Under the pieces are notes generated by a model that was not told the DNA's origin, did not search any database, and saw only the letters and a program-made list of their open reading frames with translations. A DNA stretch of 64,000 bases, taken from the NCBI GenBank assembly GCA_039707655.1, contig CM077667.1, forward strand, positions 543,720,222-543,784,221, read 5' to 3'. The first letter of the stretch is position 1. The number at the start of each line of letters is the position of its first letter. Source of the stretch: Elymus sibiricus. Taxonomy: Eukaryota > Streptophyta > Magnoliopsida > Poales > Poaceae. The position numbers and the translations under genes are program-made. Below, one piece after another: positions 42,159-54,319 of the stretch.

Positions 42159-42244
42159 CTCCCTCTGTCTTATAATATAAGAGCGTTTTTGACACTAGTC
42201 GACACTAGTGTCAAAAACGCTCTTATATTATAAGACAGAGGGAG
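42159..42244. mobile_element. Stowaway MITE (86 bp)
   Basis: Nearly perfect hairpin CTCCCTCTGTCTTATAATAT...ATATTATAAGACAGAGGGAG with inner TTTTTGACACTAGT/ACTAGTGTCAAAAA, flanked by TA. Confidence 0.95.
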
Positions 42245-42411
42245 TAGTTGTCAGTTTGTTTCTTGTACTGTGACTTGAAAGCTATGTGTAGCAAATTAAG
42301 CAGGTGGCCTTGCAGCTAACTAGCTAGCGTCCATGAGTTGGCATATATTGCACATAGCTCTGACTTGAAAGCTAGCATTAGTTACTTACAGTTGATTAAG
42401 ATCTTTAATTT

Positions 42412-43370
42412 CTTTTCGAAAAGGGGCGCTTTATTACTTAAAAGGTTTAAGCATTACACCCGGCCTTTGCATAACTAAGATGCACACAGCCAAATAAAAT
42501 CCTCTCGCACAAACAAAAAATAAAAAGGCGGAATACAAAGAAACATGTAGAGTCCGTATAACGCCTAAAGCGGAGGTGGGGCAATTCTAAGATCATGATG
42601 CCACCCATGTTGGATAAAAGTATCCCTCGCCGTATCCTCCAATCGTGTACACACCTCCATAAATAGGTCTCGATTCTCCACGCGTCGTAGAGAGGACCAT
42701 AAACGAAGAGTCCCGGTACATCTGTAGATAACCTGCATTAGAGAAGTACTTTTATCGTTAAAAAACTTATCATTTCTACATAGCCAAAGCGACAAAATAA
42801 CGGCAAGCGCTCCCACCCTAAGAAGAGTTCTAAACCTGTGATCAATCCCATATAACCAGTTGCCAAATACATTAGCAACACTACAAGGAGGATACAAGCC
42901 GGAAGCTATCTGGATGACTGACCATATAGACCGAGCCAATTTGCATTGGAAGAATAAATATTTTATTGTCTCATAATGATGACAAAAGACACATTTCGAA
43001 CTTCCATGCCAATTCCTCTTGATAAGGTTATCTTTAGTAAGAATGACTCCGCGACGAAGATACCATGCAAATATTTTATTCTTAAGAGGTATCTTCATAT
43101 TTCAGATCTTCTTGTTATTATCAACTGGCACATCAGACTGGATTAATGCTCTATACATAGACTCCACTGAGAATTGTCCATTCCCATGTATGTTCCATCG
43201 AAATACATCAGCCCATGTGACAATTGGCACCGTGGACAATCGTTGGAGCAGGATGTACCACGATTGGAGTCTGGGTCCAATTAAATCTCGTCTGAACGTC
43301 ACATTTGGCGGAAATGATTCCATTACAGTGGCAATAGTATCCCCCTTGTGACGCACAATGTTGGCTGCTC
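42412..43370 (-). mobile_element. 5'-truncated LINE
   Basis: On the minus strand, 43356-43102 and 43098-42565 encode the C-terminal zinc-finger RT-associated region of a plant LINE ORF2 (FRWNIHGNGQFSVESMYRAL; KIFAWYLRRGVILTKDNL; CVFCHHYETIKYLFFQC), with one break near 43100. The 3' end has the TGCAT...ATGCA hairpin, GGCCGGGTG and a short A-rich tail. A weak target duplication (TCTTTAATT/TCTTTGAATT) may flank it. Reverse transcriptase and endonuclease are missing. Confidence 0.85.
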
Positions 43371-43534
43371 TTTGAATTCATGGAAAAGAAACAAGCCAGC
43401 CAGCAAGAAGATTTCAGGTTCTGAAACTGAAACAGAGCAAAAACAGGGCAGTACGCAAGTAGCCTGGTTTCACTTGTGAATTCATAACTTCATTTCGAGC
43501 GCAACCAAGGGGATCTTGTCACTTCATTTCTTTC

Positions 43535-43740
43535 GTCCATGTTCAGGGTTCTGGAACTTTACACCGTTTGGATCCTTGCGGTCAAGTCAGTTCAGGGTTC
43601 TAAAACTTTAGACCGTTTGGATCAGTGCGGCCAGGTCAGTTCAGGGTTCTGAAACTTTACACCGATTGACAGCACTGTCACTGAACAATATTCAGATTGA
43701 CTGGTACCCAGATTCTACAACTTAATATGTAACCAAATTC
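43535..43740. repeat. short tandem repeat, also present near 41525-41700
   Basis: TTCAGGGTTCT(G/A)(G/A)AACTTTA(C/G)ACCG(T/A)TTG recurs three times at about 50-base spacing, then CAGCACTGTCACTGAAC and CAGATTCTACAACTTAAT. The same order is seen at 41530-41700, so a longer block was duplicated. Non-coding. Confidence 0.75.
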
Positions 43741-44273
43741 AGACAAGCAGGCAAAGCGAATTTGGTCCTCACTTACCTGTAGCACAACAGAGATGATGGC
43801 GTCGGTGTATCGGACGGCCAGGTTGAGCGCCATACACCTGGTGGGCGCCACCTGGTGTTGCCCTGCTCGACGGCCGAACCTGAGTTCTATTTGTATGCTG
43901 GCTCAATCTGAATATATTTCGTGGTGCCGTTTGATTTCTTGTGTATTCAGTGCAGCTATATAGTCGAATGAAGTTTTAGTTAGGCAGCTGTTGTTCTTCA
44001 ATTCTTATTGTGGTGTGCAAGGAAGGAAGCAGCAAGCTCGTCCAGGTTTCAGGTTCTGAAACCCAACAACTGAATTACAAATTTCAGTTAGAAAGATGGT
44101 TGCATGTTGTTACCTTGCTACATGTAGTCTAGAGCATGTGACGGTTTGTTTCGTTTATCTTTTAACTCTGTTTGTGGTAGCCGTGGCTACCTTGGCCTTT
44201 ATGTATATAGACTCTTTGCATCACAAGGACCTGCTGCACCAGTAGTGATTCACAACCCACACTGGTTTGTTGT

Positions 44274-44575
44274 TTTCTTTTCTGATGCGTATCATTCCAT
44301 TGATAGGCGGGGGTGAGAAATTACAAGGGGGCAACTTTTGGTGGCATACACACGACACCAAAAGTGCAGATCGAGCAGAGAAGGTGAGGTTGCTCAGCCC
44401 TTTGGGGCCGGCTCGAGCCCAGCCTGGCTTCCTGCTTGATGTCATCAAAAAGCTTGGTGGAGGAAGGTCTAGCACCATCGACTAGGGCGGCATTCCAGTA
44501 TTTCCAAATGGCCCATGCTGTGAGAATGATCATGGAGCTAAAACCCTTCCGCATGCACGCAGGCGCGTACATTGA
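44274..44575 (-). mobile_element. severely 5'-truncated LINE, 302 bp
   Basis: Minus strand 44572-44321 encodes a LINE ORF2 tail (MIILTAWAIWKYWNAALVDG, then LFDDIKQEA). The flanking TTTGTTGT at 44266-44273 and 44576-44583 is a plausible 8-bp target duplication, and the T/C-rich 44274-44281 is the tail. Confidence 0.7.
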
Positions 44576-44647
44576 TTTGTTGTCACTGTGTGTATCATAA
44601 GTAGAAAATTGAGAGAGAATGAATGATTGATATCCTGGAATTTAGTT

Positions 44648-44775
44648 TCAGGTTTTGAAACTGAATGCAGAACATTAAGATGAGCAGTTCGAGCTCTGGC
44701 GACTGCGGGGGCGACGCATCCGTGGCCTGCAGAACATTAAGATGAGCGGTTCGAGCTCTGGTGACTGCGGGGGCA
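44648..44775. repeat. direct repeat of ~65 bp
   Basis: GCAGAACATTAAGATGAGC(A/G)GTTCGAGCTCTGG(C/T)GACTGCGGGGGC occurs twice in tandem. Confidence 0.85.
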
Positions 44776-45495
44776 CTTCTAGAAAATATGGCCCAATTAA
44801 CCTCATCTTCCAAGCTCCTTTTATTGCATAGATGCTACATGCAGAAGCATGCGCTTAGCTAGTTGACCTCTTATTCTTGATGCATCCCACTCCCATCTAA
44901 ACTTTAGAATGCTGAACTAATCTTACCACCAAGCAAAACTGATTTTTTTTATCCTCTCCATCATCCTCTTTCACCCACCTAGCTAGACTCACTTCGCTCC
45001 ACCTCTCCAATCCCATATATGGCTGGAGTAGTTACCAAGTGAATGTGCCACATGACAGATATGGCCTACAATAAATGAATGTGAAGTTACTTCTTTCCTG
45101 TCTTTAAGTTTTAATTAGAGCCAAGCCACTTCAAGGACCACATATATAATTGAGCACCACACTGAATCATGTGTATCAATTTTCAGCCTCATATATAAGA
45201 GCTCATGAGAGCATACAATTCTGACAAGTCATATCGTGTGCATTGAAACGCAAATCTCCATGTGCTAAAAGAACTGTCAAGAAAACAAGGAACACCATCT
45301 TGATAGTTTCTTTGTTCTTTTCTTTCTGAATGCATATGTCGGCATCGAAGTTTCATGCGGTCATGGGGAGGTATCTCGACCTGCATAACAACTGACGCAG
45401 TGGGCAACAATCTCATGTAGTTGTGCTTAGGCAATGGAACTAGAGATGCGTTTAGTAGGTTGATTTTTTTTAGCAGTTGAAAGGGATATCTAGTA

Positions 45496-45576
45496 CTCCC
45501 TCTGTAAACTAATATAAGAGCGTTTAGATTACTAAAGTAGTGACCTAAACGCTCTTATATAAGTTTACGGAGGGAG
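45496..45576. mobile_element. Stowaway MITE (81 bp)
   Basis: CTCCCTCTGTAAACTAATAT and its imperfect inverse flank AAGAGCGTTTAG/CTAAACGCTCTT; TA on both sides. Confidence 0.94.
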
Positions 45577-47536
45577 TACATCCTAAAGACATGTGATCTG
45601 TTGGTGTGAATATCTGTGTTGTGTGTATCTCTCTGAAGTGTCGTCGGATGGCCATGAACAGGCTGGAACTTTAAGCAGATTGTTGAGCTATTGCAACTTT
45701 TATACTGATTTGGAGCCTACATGATTATGAGACATGGAATTTTATCATATTTGTTCGCACTTGTTACCATTAGGGAACAAAAGACCCACTGAGGAATCTA
45801 AGGTCTGGAAAAGAGAGAAAAGAACTGCCCCTTCTTAGGTACGCTCTGTTTTACCCGGTGCCTAATAGCACAGTAACAACATAGGAGCGGAACAGAGGAC
45901 TTGTTCATACAAGAGGCTCACGTACTCGTATCAGTTGACGGCTAGAAATTTGCTCCAGTTGATCCGGTGAGAGCTACCTAGCTGGTGGCTGCTGCTTCCC
46001 GTACGCTCAGCATGTCTATCTCCGAGTGCGTACACTTTGCTCCTCTGTTTCTGTCACGTGAGAGCAGAAAACACTTCTCGATCTGTGTGAGCACTATCTG
46101 GTAGTGGCTCATCTAACACCGCTCTTTGTAGTGCAGTGGTATGTAAGTTAATTGAACTAATACACTCCTCTATGCATCCCTCTAAAGTAAATTAGATTGT
46201 GCTATAAATCGTTTTCACGTGAATCACACTTAAATTGATAGTTGTTGCAGAGGTTTTTAAAAGCGCGGGCACTAGCATAAAATGAGTTGTCGATCGTCAG
46301 TTGGTTAACATGGACACCTTTGAAAGTTGAAACTAATTATAAAACAAAGTGTTTGTTTTTTTCATGTATTTCATGCTTGATAATGCCAAACAAGTATGAT
46401 GAACATATTTTGTCCATAAATCATCCAGAATGAAATATTTGGTGTGCTTCCACAAATGCCAACATAACACACCATTGAGCATCAATTATGCGACCTTCTT
46501 TTTCTGCAGATGAATTATGTTGACTGTTTGTACCAGCCTAAAGAAAAGTATACCGGACTTGGTAACCAGGATCTAGTTTCAAGTGGAGGTGTTGGGCTGA
46601 GAGACATTGTCTTGTTTAGTGAGGCAACCTACTTCTGCTGGCTAGGGTTGATGGACGCAACATTAACCACTTACATAAACAACCTTTTCCGTGTTATCTA
46701 GAACACATACTCTGGATGCATTTCACTCCTAGCAACAACTATGATACCGAATCTCACTTTCGAGTGACTACTATGTGATACTTAACATCATCATTCTCAA
46801 AATCCGGATGCTAGCTAGCTATCCATGCTCACATGCATTCTGTGATATTTATGGGGTGAATGCATTGCTAAATATGACAATGAATGAACGATTGACTGCT
46901 CCTTTCCCGACTTCAAGTTTACAACTTTAATAGTGGATTCACAAAATAAAAATAAAATTTTGTTCCTGTATTTGAGTTTAAGAAAATAGTTGGACACCCA
47001 CCCTATCTCTGATGATTGCCCAATACTTTGTCCTTACTGGTTTATTAGACCTCTCGCGGCAGGAGTATCATAGCTAGTATCATGAATGCCAACTAAATAA
47101 TTTTGACGAGGTGACATAGAATAAAATGAAGAAGGAGAGAGTTGAGCATCATATCATAATACTTTATCATAATAAATACTATGCTGCTACTATATGTGTC
47201 ATTCCCTGGAGGCTCGGGGGAAAGAAGCGCCACCATCGCAACTTCTGGTCCTCCCTGTCCCAGTCTGGCCACCGCCGGAGGGGCTCCCTGGCAAAGCCTG
47301 GGCCGGTCTCATGTAAGGTGGCGGCTGGGCACTCGTCTCCGTCGCGGCGCGGGCACTCGTCTCTGTCATGGCGCGGGCGTGCAGGTGCTCTGCGGGGTGC
47401 GGCTCCACGGGCTGCTCCGTTATGACGCGTCCTCGGTGCCGGTCTGCTGAGCACTTGCCCGTGCTGTGTGCGCAGGTCAAGTCCAGGGGTGGGCGCTGGC
47501 ACCATTGGGAGCTGGGGTCGCATCTCTGTGTGATGC
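45577..47536. other. unassigned region
   Basis: No recognised gene. A 63-codon frame at 46510-46701 follows a CTGCAG acceptor-like site but matches nothing I know. From 47200 the sequence becomes GC-rich with repeated GCGGCGCGGGCACTCGTCTC words (47330-47390); frames there disagree with one another and look fortuitous. Confidence 0.4.
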
Positions 47537-49051
47537 TGATGACCCACAAGTATAGGGGATCAATCGTAGTCCTTTCGATAAGTAAGAGTGTCGAATCCAA
47601 CGAGGAATAGAAGGAAATGGCGAGCGGTTTTCAGTAAGATAATTTCTGCAAGCACTGAAATAAGCGGTAACGGGTAGTTTGATAGCAAGATAATTTGTAA
47701 CGAGTAACAAGTAACAAGTGTAAATAAGGTGCAGCAAGATAGCCCAATCCTTCTTAGTGCAAAGGACAGACCGGAACAAGTACTTATAATGAGGCAAGCG
47801 TTCTTGAGGACACACGGGAATTTCATCTAGTCACTTTCACCATGTTCGTTTGATTTGCGTTCGTTACTTTGATGATTTGATATGTGGCTGGACCGGTGCT
47901 TGGGTGTTGTTCTTCCTTGAACAAGCCTCCCACTTATGATTACCCCCTCTCGCAAGAGTCCGCAACTACGAAAGAAGAATTAATACAAAGTCTAACCATA
48001 GCATTAAACGTGTGGATCCAAATCAGCCCCTTACGGAATAGCGCATAAACTAGGGTTTAAGCTTCTGTCACTCTAGCAACCCATCATCTAATTACTACTC
48101 CACAATGCATTCCCTTAGGCCCATAAATGGTGAAGTGCCATGTAGTCGACGTTCCCATGACACCACTAAGAGAATCACAACATACATATCATAAAAATAT
48201 CGAACGAATATCAAATTCACATGATTACTTATGACAAGACATCTCCCATGTCCTCAAGAACAAAAGTAACAACTCACACATCATCATCATGTTCAAGATC
48301 AGAGAGGTATTGAATAACATAAAGGTTCTGAACATTTAGTAATTCACCAAGTAAACCAACTAGCATCAACTACGTGAAGTAATCAACACTACTAGCAACC
48401 CACATGTACCAATCTGAAGTTTTTGATACAAAGATTGAATACAAGAGATGAACTAGGGTATGAGATGAGATGGTGCTGTTGATGATGATGATGAAGACTG
48501 GTCCTCCCACGATGAGAAGGTTGTTGGTGATGACAAAGGCTTCAATTTCCCCCTCCCGGAGGGAAGTGTCCCTGGCGGAATCTGCCCGTCGGAGAGCAAA
48601 AATGCTCCTGCTCTAGTTCCACCTCGTGGAGGCGGCGCCTCGTCCCGAAAGTCTACTCATAAAAGTTTTAGGGTAAAATGACTTATATACCAGAAGGAGG
48701 GAGCCGGAGATGGGCCAGGGGCCCCACATGGCACTTGGGCGCGCCCCGGGGGGGTGCCCAGGTGCCATGTGGGCACCTGGTGGCTCCCCTCTGGTAACTC
48801 TTCAGCCTAGTATTTTTTATATATTCCAAAATAAATCTTCGTTGAATTTCATCCCATTTGGAGATGTGTAGAATAGGCATCTCTGCTGTAGCTTTTTCAG
48901 GCCCTGAATTCCAGCTGTCGGTATTCCCCCTCTTTGTGTAAACCTTGCATATTAAGAGAGAAAAGGCATTAGAAATAGTCCATGAAGTGTTATATTGATC
49001 AAAAACTTTATAAATAACAGTAGGAAAACATGATGCAAAATGGACGTATCA
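47537..49051 (-). repeat. gypsy 3' LTR (1515 bp)
   Basis: Minus strand begins TGATACGTCCATTTTGC and ends GGGTCATCA. A GC-core hairpin (48724-48772, arms CCACATGGCAC/GTGCCATGTGG around GGGCGCGCCC) sits just upstream of a TATATA box at 48684-48689 in transcriptional direction. Confidence 0.93.
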
Positions 49052-49065
49052 ACTCCCCCAAGCTT

Positions 49066-50590
49066 AGACCTCGCTTGTGCTCAGGCGAAAGCCGAAATCG
49101 AAAAACATGCCCACATGCTTAGAGAGAGAGAGAGAGGTGTCGATAAAAATAAAATACGGACATCGAAGCATCATGAACAATATCATAACATCAACAAGCA
49201 TTATCATAAGCTTCTCATGAGCAAGTAACAATTCACCACAATATTGAAGTATGAAGCATAAACTTTCTTGAAAACTAACAAACTATGTTCTCAGTGAACA
49301 ATGCAATTGCAATTCATCGTACTTTCAGGAAGGGTCACATGTAGGAGCCTTTTGGCAAGTCCACATACTCAACTATCATTTAGTCTTTCATGATTGCTAA
49401 CACTCACACCATACATATGGAGCATCAAGTCTCAGCCAGACACATAGAAAGATAGGGGCTTATATGTTTGCCTCCCAACTTATTCACCTCAAGGGTGATG
49501 TCAACAATAATAACTCATGCTCACCCACATTCAACTGGATATATGTGCCTAGATCTTTCCCCACCACATGAAGCTTGCCAAGGAGTAAAAATAAAAAGGA
49601 ATAGAGGGAAAAACTTCAACTCTTGGCATAAAAGTAAATGATAGACCCTTCGCAGAGAGAAGCAGAGGTTGTCATGCGCTTTTAGTTTTGGATGCACTAA
49701 CTCTTAATGCAAAGGAACGTCACGTGATATTGCCCCTTATGATAGCAACCTTTATTATGCAGTCTGTCGCTTTTATTCTTTGCCATCACAAGTTCGTACC
49801 ACGCTTATTTTCCCTTACAATAAAAGATCATACATATTTAGGAGCAATTTTTATTGCTTTATTGCACCGATGACAACTTACTTGAAGGATCTTACTCAAT
49901 CCATAGGTAGGTATGGTGGACTCTCATGGCATGAGTTTGGCTAAAGGGTTTTGGATACACAAGTAGTATTTCTACTTAGTGCGGAATTTTGGCTAGCAAA
50001 GATATTGGGCAAGCACCACATGTTGGAGGATCCATGACAATATAACTTCTATGTGACTATGAACAAGCATAACTCATTACGTTGTCTTTCTTGCCCAACA
50101 TCAACCATTTGGCATACAATACTTAATGGGTGCTCACAATCACAAAAGATGTCCAAGATAGTATATTTGCATGTGAATCTTCTCTTCCTTATTAACTTTT
50201 TCATGAATTGCACCATTGACCAATGCTATGTTTGTCAACCTTCAATAAATTTTACCACTTATAGTTCTCTTTATGGGATCTCATTACTCACCATAAGATT
50301 AGCATATGATCTTTTTCATTATTTTCATTCCTTTTGATTGAAGCATAAAAGTAAAGAAGCAAAACTCAAACTACTCTTATTATATAACTCTCACTCGATT
50401 ACATAGATAGGTAGATCATGGAACTAACACTCAAAGATAGATCACACTAAACTTTTATTCTACTAGATCACGAAATAACTAAAGATCAAACTGAAAATAG
50501 GTAAAGATAATAAAAAGTGATGGTGATACGATACCGGGGCCCCTCCCCCAAGCTTGGCACAAGCCAAGGGGAGTGCCCATACCCGTGTGA
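49066..50590. other. gypsy 3' non-coding region
   Basis: About 1.5 kb between the extra ORF and the purine tract, AT-rich, with a GA run at 49122-49134. No frame is convincing. Confidence 0.5.
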
Positions 50591-50989
50591 TCAAGCTTCC
50601 TTCTTTGGTGATGGTGGTGGTGAAGGATCCAGGAGCTTGTTTATCTTCCGTTTGAGAATGAAGTTTTGCTCCCTCAAGTCATCGACCTCTTGCTCGAGCT
50701 TCAATACCCTTTGGCATAATTCTTCCGTACTCTCCTGCAGAAAACGAGAAGGGATAAATAGGACCTTGGGTTTTCTCCTTTTGTTTGGGAGGCTCGATTT
50801 CTTGAACTCCACGTCCATAACTCCTGGTTGAGGCAAGGGGATCTCTTCTTCATCCGAGCTTTCTTCCTCCTCCTTGCTTTCTTGTTCCTCCTCCGAGAAC
50901 AATCCATAAGGATCTAAGTCCCCATAGAGCTTGGGATTGGCAAGATAATGCGACACATAGCTCTCCCCGTCGGACTCTTGGGACGACAT
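50591..50989 (-). CDS. extra ORF of the gypsy element: acidic coiled-coil protein
   Basis: 132 intact codons downstream of integrase on the element's own strand. Residues ~1-55 are acidic and Ser-rich (FSEEEQESKEEEESSDEEE). The middle is basic (LPNKRRKPKVLFIPSRFL) and residues ~85-120 form a coiled coil (LCQRVLKLEQEVDDLREQNF). No homology to envelope or other known function. It is intact although gag-pol upstream has several breaks. A TATA box (51069-51076) and a GC-core hairpin like the LTR promoter's lie upstream, suggesting its own transcript. Confidence 0.72.
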   Translation of the reverse strand: MSSQESDGESYVSHYLANPKLYGDLDPYGLFSEEEQESKEEEESSDEEEIPLPQPGVMDVEFKKSSLPNKRRKPKVLFIPSRFLQESTEELCQRVLKLEQEVDDLREQNFILKRKINKLLDPSPPPSPKKEA

Positions 50990-51068
50990 ATTTTCAGATC
51001 TGCGAAAATAGCAATAATCAAGAACAGAGGATTTCTCCGCGATGCGGTGGTCAAGACAATACGGGAAC

Positions 51069-51076
51069 TATATATA
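51069..51076 (-). promoter_or_regulatory. putative internal TATA box for the extra ORF
   Basis: TATATATA about 80 bases before the ORF start. It is preceded by a hairpin with a GGGCGCGCCC core at about 51135-51190, the same arrangement as in the LTRs. Confidence 0.5.
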
Positions 51077-51317
51077 GAATTTGTATCTTGCATAACAAGT
51101 ATACAAGAAGAAAACGGAGTCGGGAAGGCTCACCAGGGCCGCACATGGCATCAGGGCGCGCCCCAGGGGGGCGCCCAGGTGCCATGTGGTCACCTGGTGG
51201 GTCCTCTCGGCTTCCCTTTATTTTTGTAATTTTTTAAATATTCCAAAACTGACAGTGGATATTTTTGCGAAATTTTTGGAGTCGGTTTACTTACCGTATC
51301 ACATACCTATTCCTTTT

Positions 51318-52854
51318 TCAGTATTCTGGAGTGTTCCGGAAGGACTCCTTGATATACTCCTCCGGTCTAATAGTGTCAATAACATTAGTTTCAATATTAA
51401 TGGGTGTACCTGAAATGTAGTGCTTGATCCTTTGTCCATTTACCACCTTCGGGTTGGTACCCGCGGCATTATTGATCTTGATGGCTCCGGAACGATAAAC
51501 CTCCTCGATGACATAAGGTCCTTCCCATTTGCAGAGGAGTTTACCTGCAAAGAATCTAAGACGATAATTATACAATAAAACATATTCACCCACTTTGAAT
51601 TCTCGTTTTTCAATCCTCCTCATGCCATCTTTTAACTTTTTCTTTGAACAACTTGGCATTATCATAGGCCTGGGTCCTCCATTCATCAAGTGAGCTAATG
51701 TCAAATAACCTCTTTTCACCTGCAAGCTTGAAATCATAGTTAACTTCCTTGACTGCCGAAAAAGCTTTATGTTCCAATTCAAGAGGTAAATGACATGCTT
51801 TTCCATAAACCATTTTATAAGGAGACATACCCATGGGATTCTTATAAGCAGTTCTATAAACCCACAAAGCATCATCTAATTTCTTAGACCAATTCTTTCT
51901 AGATCTATTAACAGTCTTTTGCAAAATCAACTTTATCTCCCTATTGCTCAACTCAACTTGACCACTAGATTGAGGATGATAGGGAGATGCAATTCTATGA
52001 TTAACATCATACTTAGCAAGCAACTTACGAAAAGCACCGTGAATAAAATGTGAACCACCGTCAGTCATCAAATATCTAGGGACTCCAAACCTTGGGAAGA
52101 TAATTTCCTTGAGCATTTTGATAGAAGTATTGTGATCAGCACTATTAGTGGGGATAGCTTCTACCCACTTAGTAACATAATCAACAGCAACTAAAATATG
52201 AGTATACCCATTGGACTTAGGAAAAGGTCTCATATAATCAAAACCCCAAACATCAAATGGTTCAATAACAAGAGAATAATTCATAGGCATTTCCTGATGT
52301 CTACTAATATTACCAATTCTTTGACACTCATCACAAGATAAGACAAACTTACGAGCATCCTTGAAGAGAGTAGGCGAATAAAAACCGGATTGCAATACCT
52401 TCTGTGTGCTTCTGTCTCCAGTGTGCTGTCCTCCATATGCTTCGGAATGACACTTCCAAAGAATTTGTTCCTGTTCATGCTCAGGTACACAACGTCTAAC
52501 AATACCATCCACACCTTCTTTATAAAGATGTGGATCATCCCAAAAGTAATGTCTCAAATCATAAAAGAACTTTTTCTTTTGCTGGTAAGTAAAACTAGGA
52601 GGTATAAATTTAGCAACAATATAATTAGCATAATCTGCATACCAAGGAGTACTATGAGAAACATTAATAGCAGCTAGTTGCTCATCAGGAAAACTATCAT
52701 CAATAGGTTGTGGGTCATCAAGCACATTTTCCAATCTAGACAAGTTATCAGCTACGGGGTTCTCAGCCCCTTTCCTATCAATAATATGAAGATAAAACTC
52801 TTGCAACAAAAGAACGCACCTGATAAGCCTAGGCTTAGCATCCTTCTTTTCCAT
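51318..52854 (-). pseudogene. gypsy integrase region (frameshifted near 51610)
   Basis: Starts with the end of RNase H/linker, then the HHCC zinc finger ([15 protein letters not shown], then CDECQRIG), the DDE core ([30 protein letters not shown]), and a C-terminal domain (FKVGEYVLLYNYRLRFFAGK; KWEGPYVIEEVYRSG). The core is open from 52854 to 51610; the C-terminal domain lies in a second frame (51875-51318), so a frameshift falls near 51610-51620. Catalytic Asp, Asp and Glu appear present. Alone it cannot be translated as one protein. Confidence 0.9.
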
Positions 52855-54319
52855 AAGATACTTGATAGCAGCATGATCAGTATGAATAGTAACTTTGGAA
52901 TCAACAAAGATCTAAACTTATCACAAGCAAACACAACTGGCTAAAACTCTTTTTCAGTAGTAGCATAATTCCTTTGGGTAGTGTCCAAAGTTTTACTAGC
53001 ATAATGAATAACATTTAAATTCTTATCAACTCTCTGTCCTAGAATAGCACCAACAGCATAATCACTAGCATCACACATAATCTCAAAAGGTAAATTCCAA
53101 TTAGGTGGCTGAACAATAGGTGCAGAAATTAAAGCTGACTTAAGAGTTTCAAAGGCTTCTACACAATCATCATAAAAAAAAGGGAACATATTTTTGCAAA
53201 AGATTGGTAAGAGGCCTAGAAATTTTAGAGAAGTCTTTAATAAATCTCCTATAGAAACCAGCATGACCAAGAAAACTTCTTATACCTTTGACATCCTTAG
53301 GACATGGCATCTTCTCAATAGCATCAACCTTAGCTTTATCAACTTCAATACCCCTTTCGGAGATCTTGTGGCCCAAGACAATACCTTCATTAACCATAAA
53401 GTGGCACTTCTCCCAGTTCAAGACGAGATTTGTTTGTTCACATCTCTACAAAACTCGATCAAGGTTGCCCAAGCAATCATCAAAAGAAGTTCCATAAATG
53501 GAGAAATCATTCATGAAAACCTCAACAATCTTTTCACAAAAGTCAGAGAAGATAGCAGTCATACATCTTTGAAAAGTAGCAGGTGCATTGCACAAACCAA
53601 AAGGCATACGTCTAAGCAAAAGTTCCAAAAGGACAGGTAAAGGTGGTCTTCTCTTGATCAGATTGTGCAACAGGTATTTGAGAAAAACCAGAATAACCAT
53701 CTAGGAAACAAAAGTGTGTGTGCTTAGACAACCTTTCTATCATTTGATCAATAAAAGGTAAAGGATAATGATCTTTCCTGGTACCTTTATTCAACTTTCT
53801 AAAATCTATCACCATCCTATAGCTAGTTACTATTCTCTGAGGAATAAGCTCATTCTTATCATTGGGAACAACAGTAATGCCACCCTTTTTAGGAACACAA
53901 TGAACCGGACTTACCCATCTACTATCAGCTATGGGATAGATTATACCTGCTTCCAGAAGCTTTAATATTTCAGTTCTTACCACCTCTTTCATTTTTGGAT
54001 TCAATCGACGTTGGTGGTCGACAACGAGTTTAGCATCTGGCTCCATATTAATATTGTGCTGACATAGAGGGGGACTAATGCCCTTAAGATCATCAAGAGT
54101 ATATCCAATAGCAGCACGATGCTTGCTCAGAATTTTTAGCAATCTCTTTTCTTCATGTTGTGAAAGGTTAGCACTGATAATAACATGATATATTTTCTTT
54201 TCATCAAGATAGGCATATTTCAAAGTATCAAACAATTGCTTTAATTCAAAAACAGGGTCACCCTTAGGTGGGGGAGGACCTCCAAGTGTTTCAACAGGCA
54301 AATTGTGTTTAAGAATAGG
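52855..54319 (-). pseudogene. gypsy reverse transcriptase/RNase H region (broken)
   Basis: RT fingers and palm appear from 54301 (AGIIYPIADSRWVSPVHCVP; VIDFRKLNKGTRKDHYPLPF; FLDGYSGFSQIPVA). A frameshift near 53625 moves to MPFGLCNAPATFQRCM. The catalytic box, normally F-M-D-D in this clade, reads FMND (53510-53521), so one catalytic Asp is replaced by Asn. In-frame stops or frame changes occur at about 53446, 53200 and 52941. RNase H is seen in FEIMCDASDYAVGAILGQ. Clearly inactive. Confidence 0.9.

Noticed and set aside
46510..46701. 63-aa ORF after a CTGCAG acceptor
   Set aside because: Too short and unlike any known family; could be a stray exon but there is no support.
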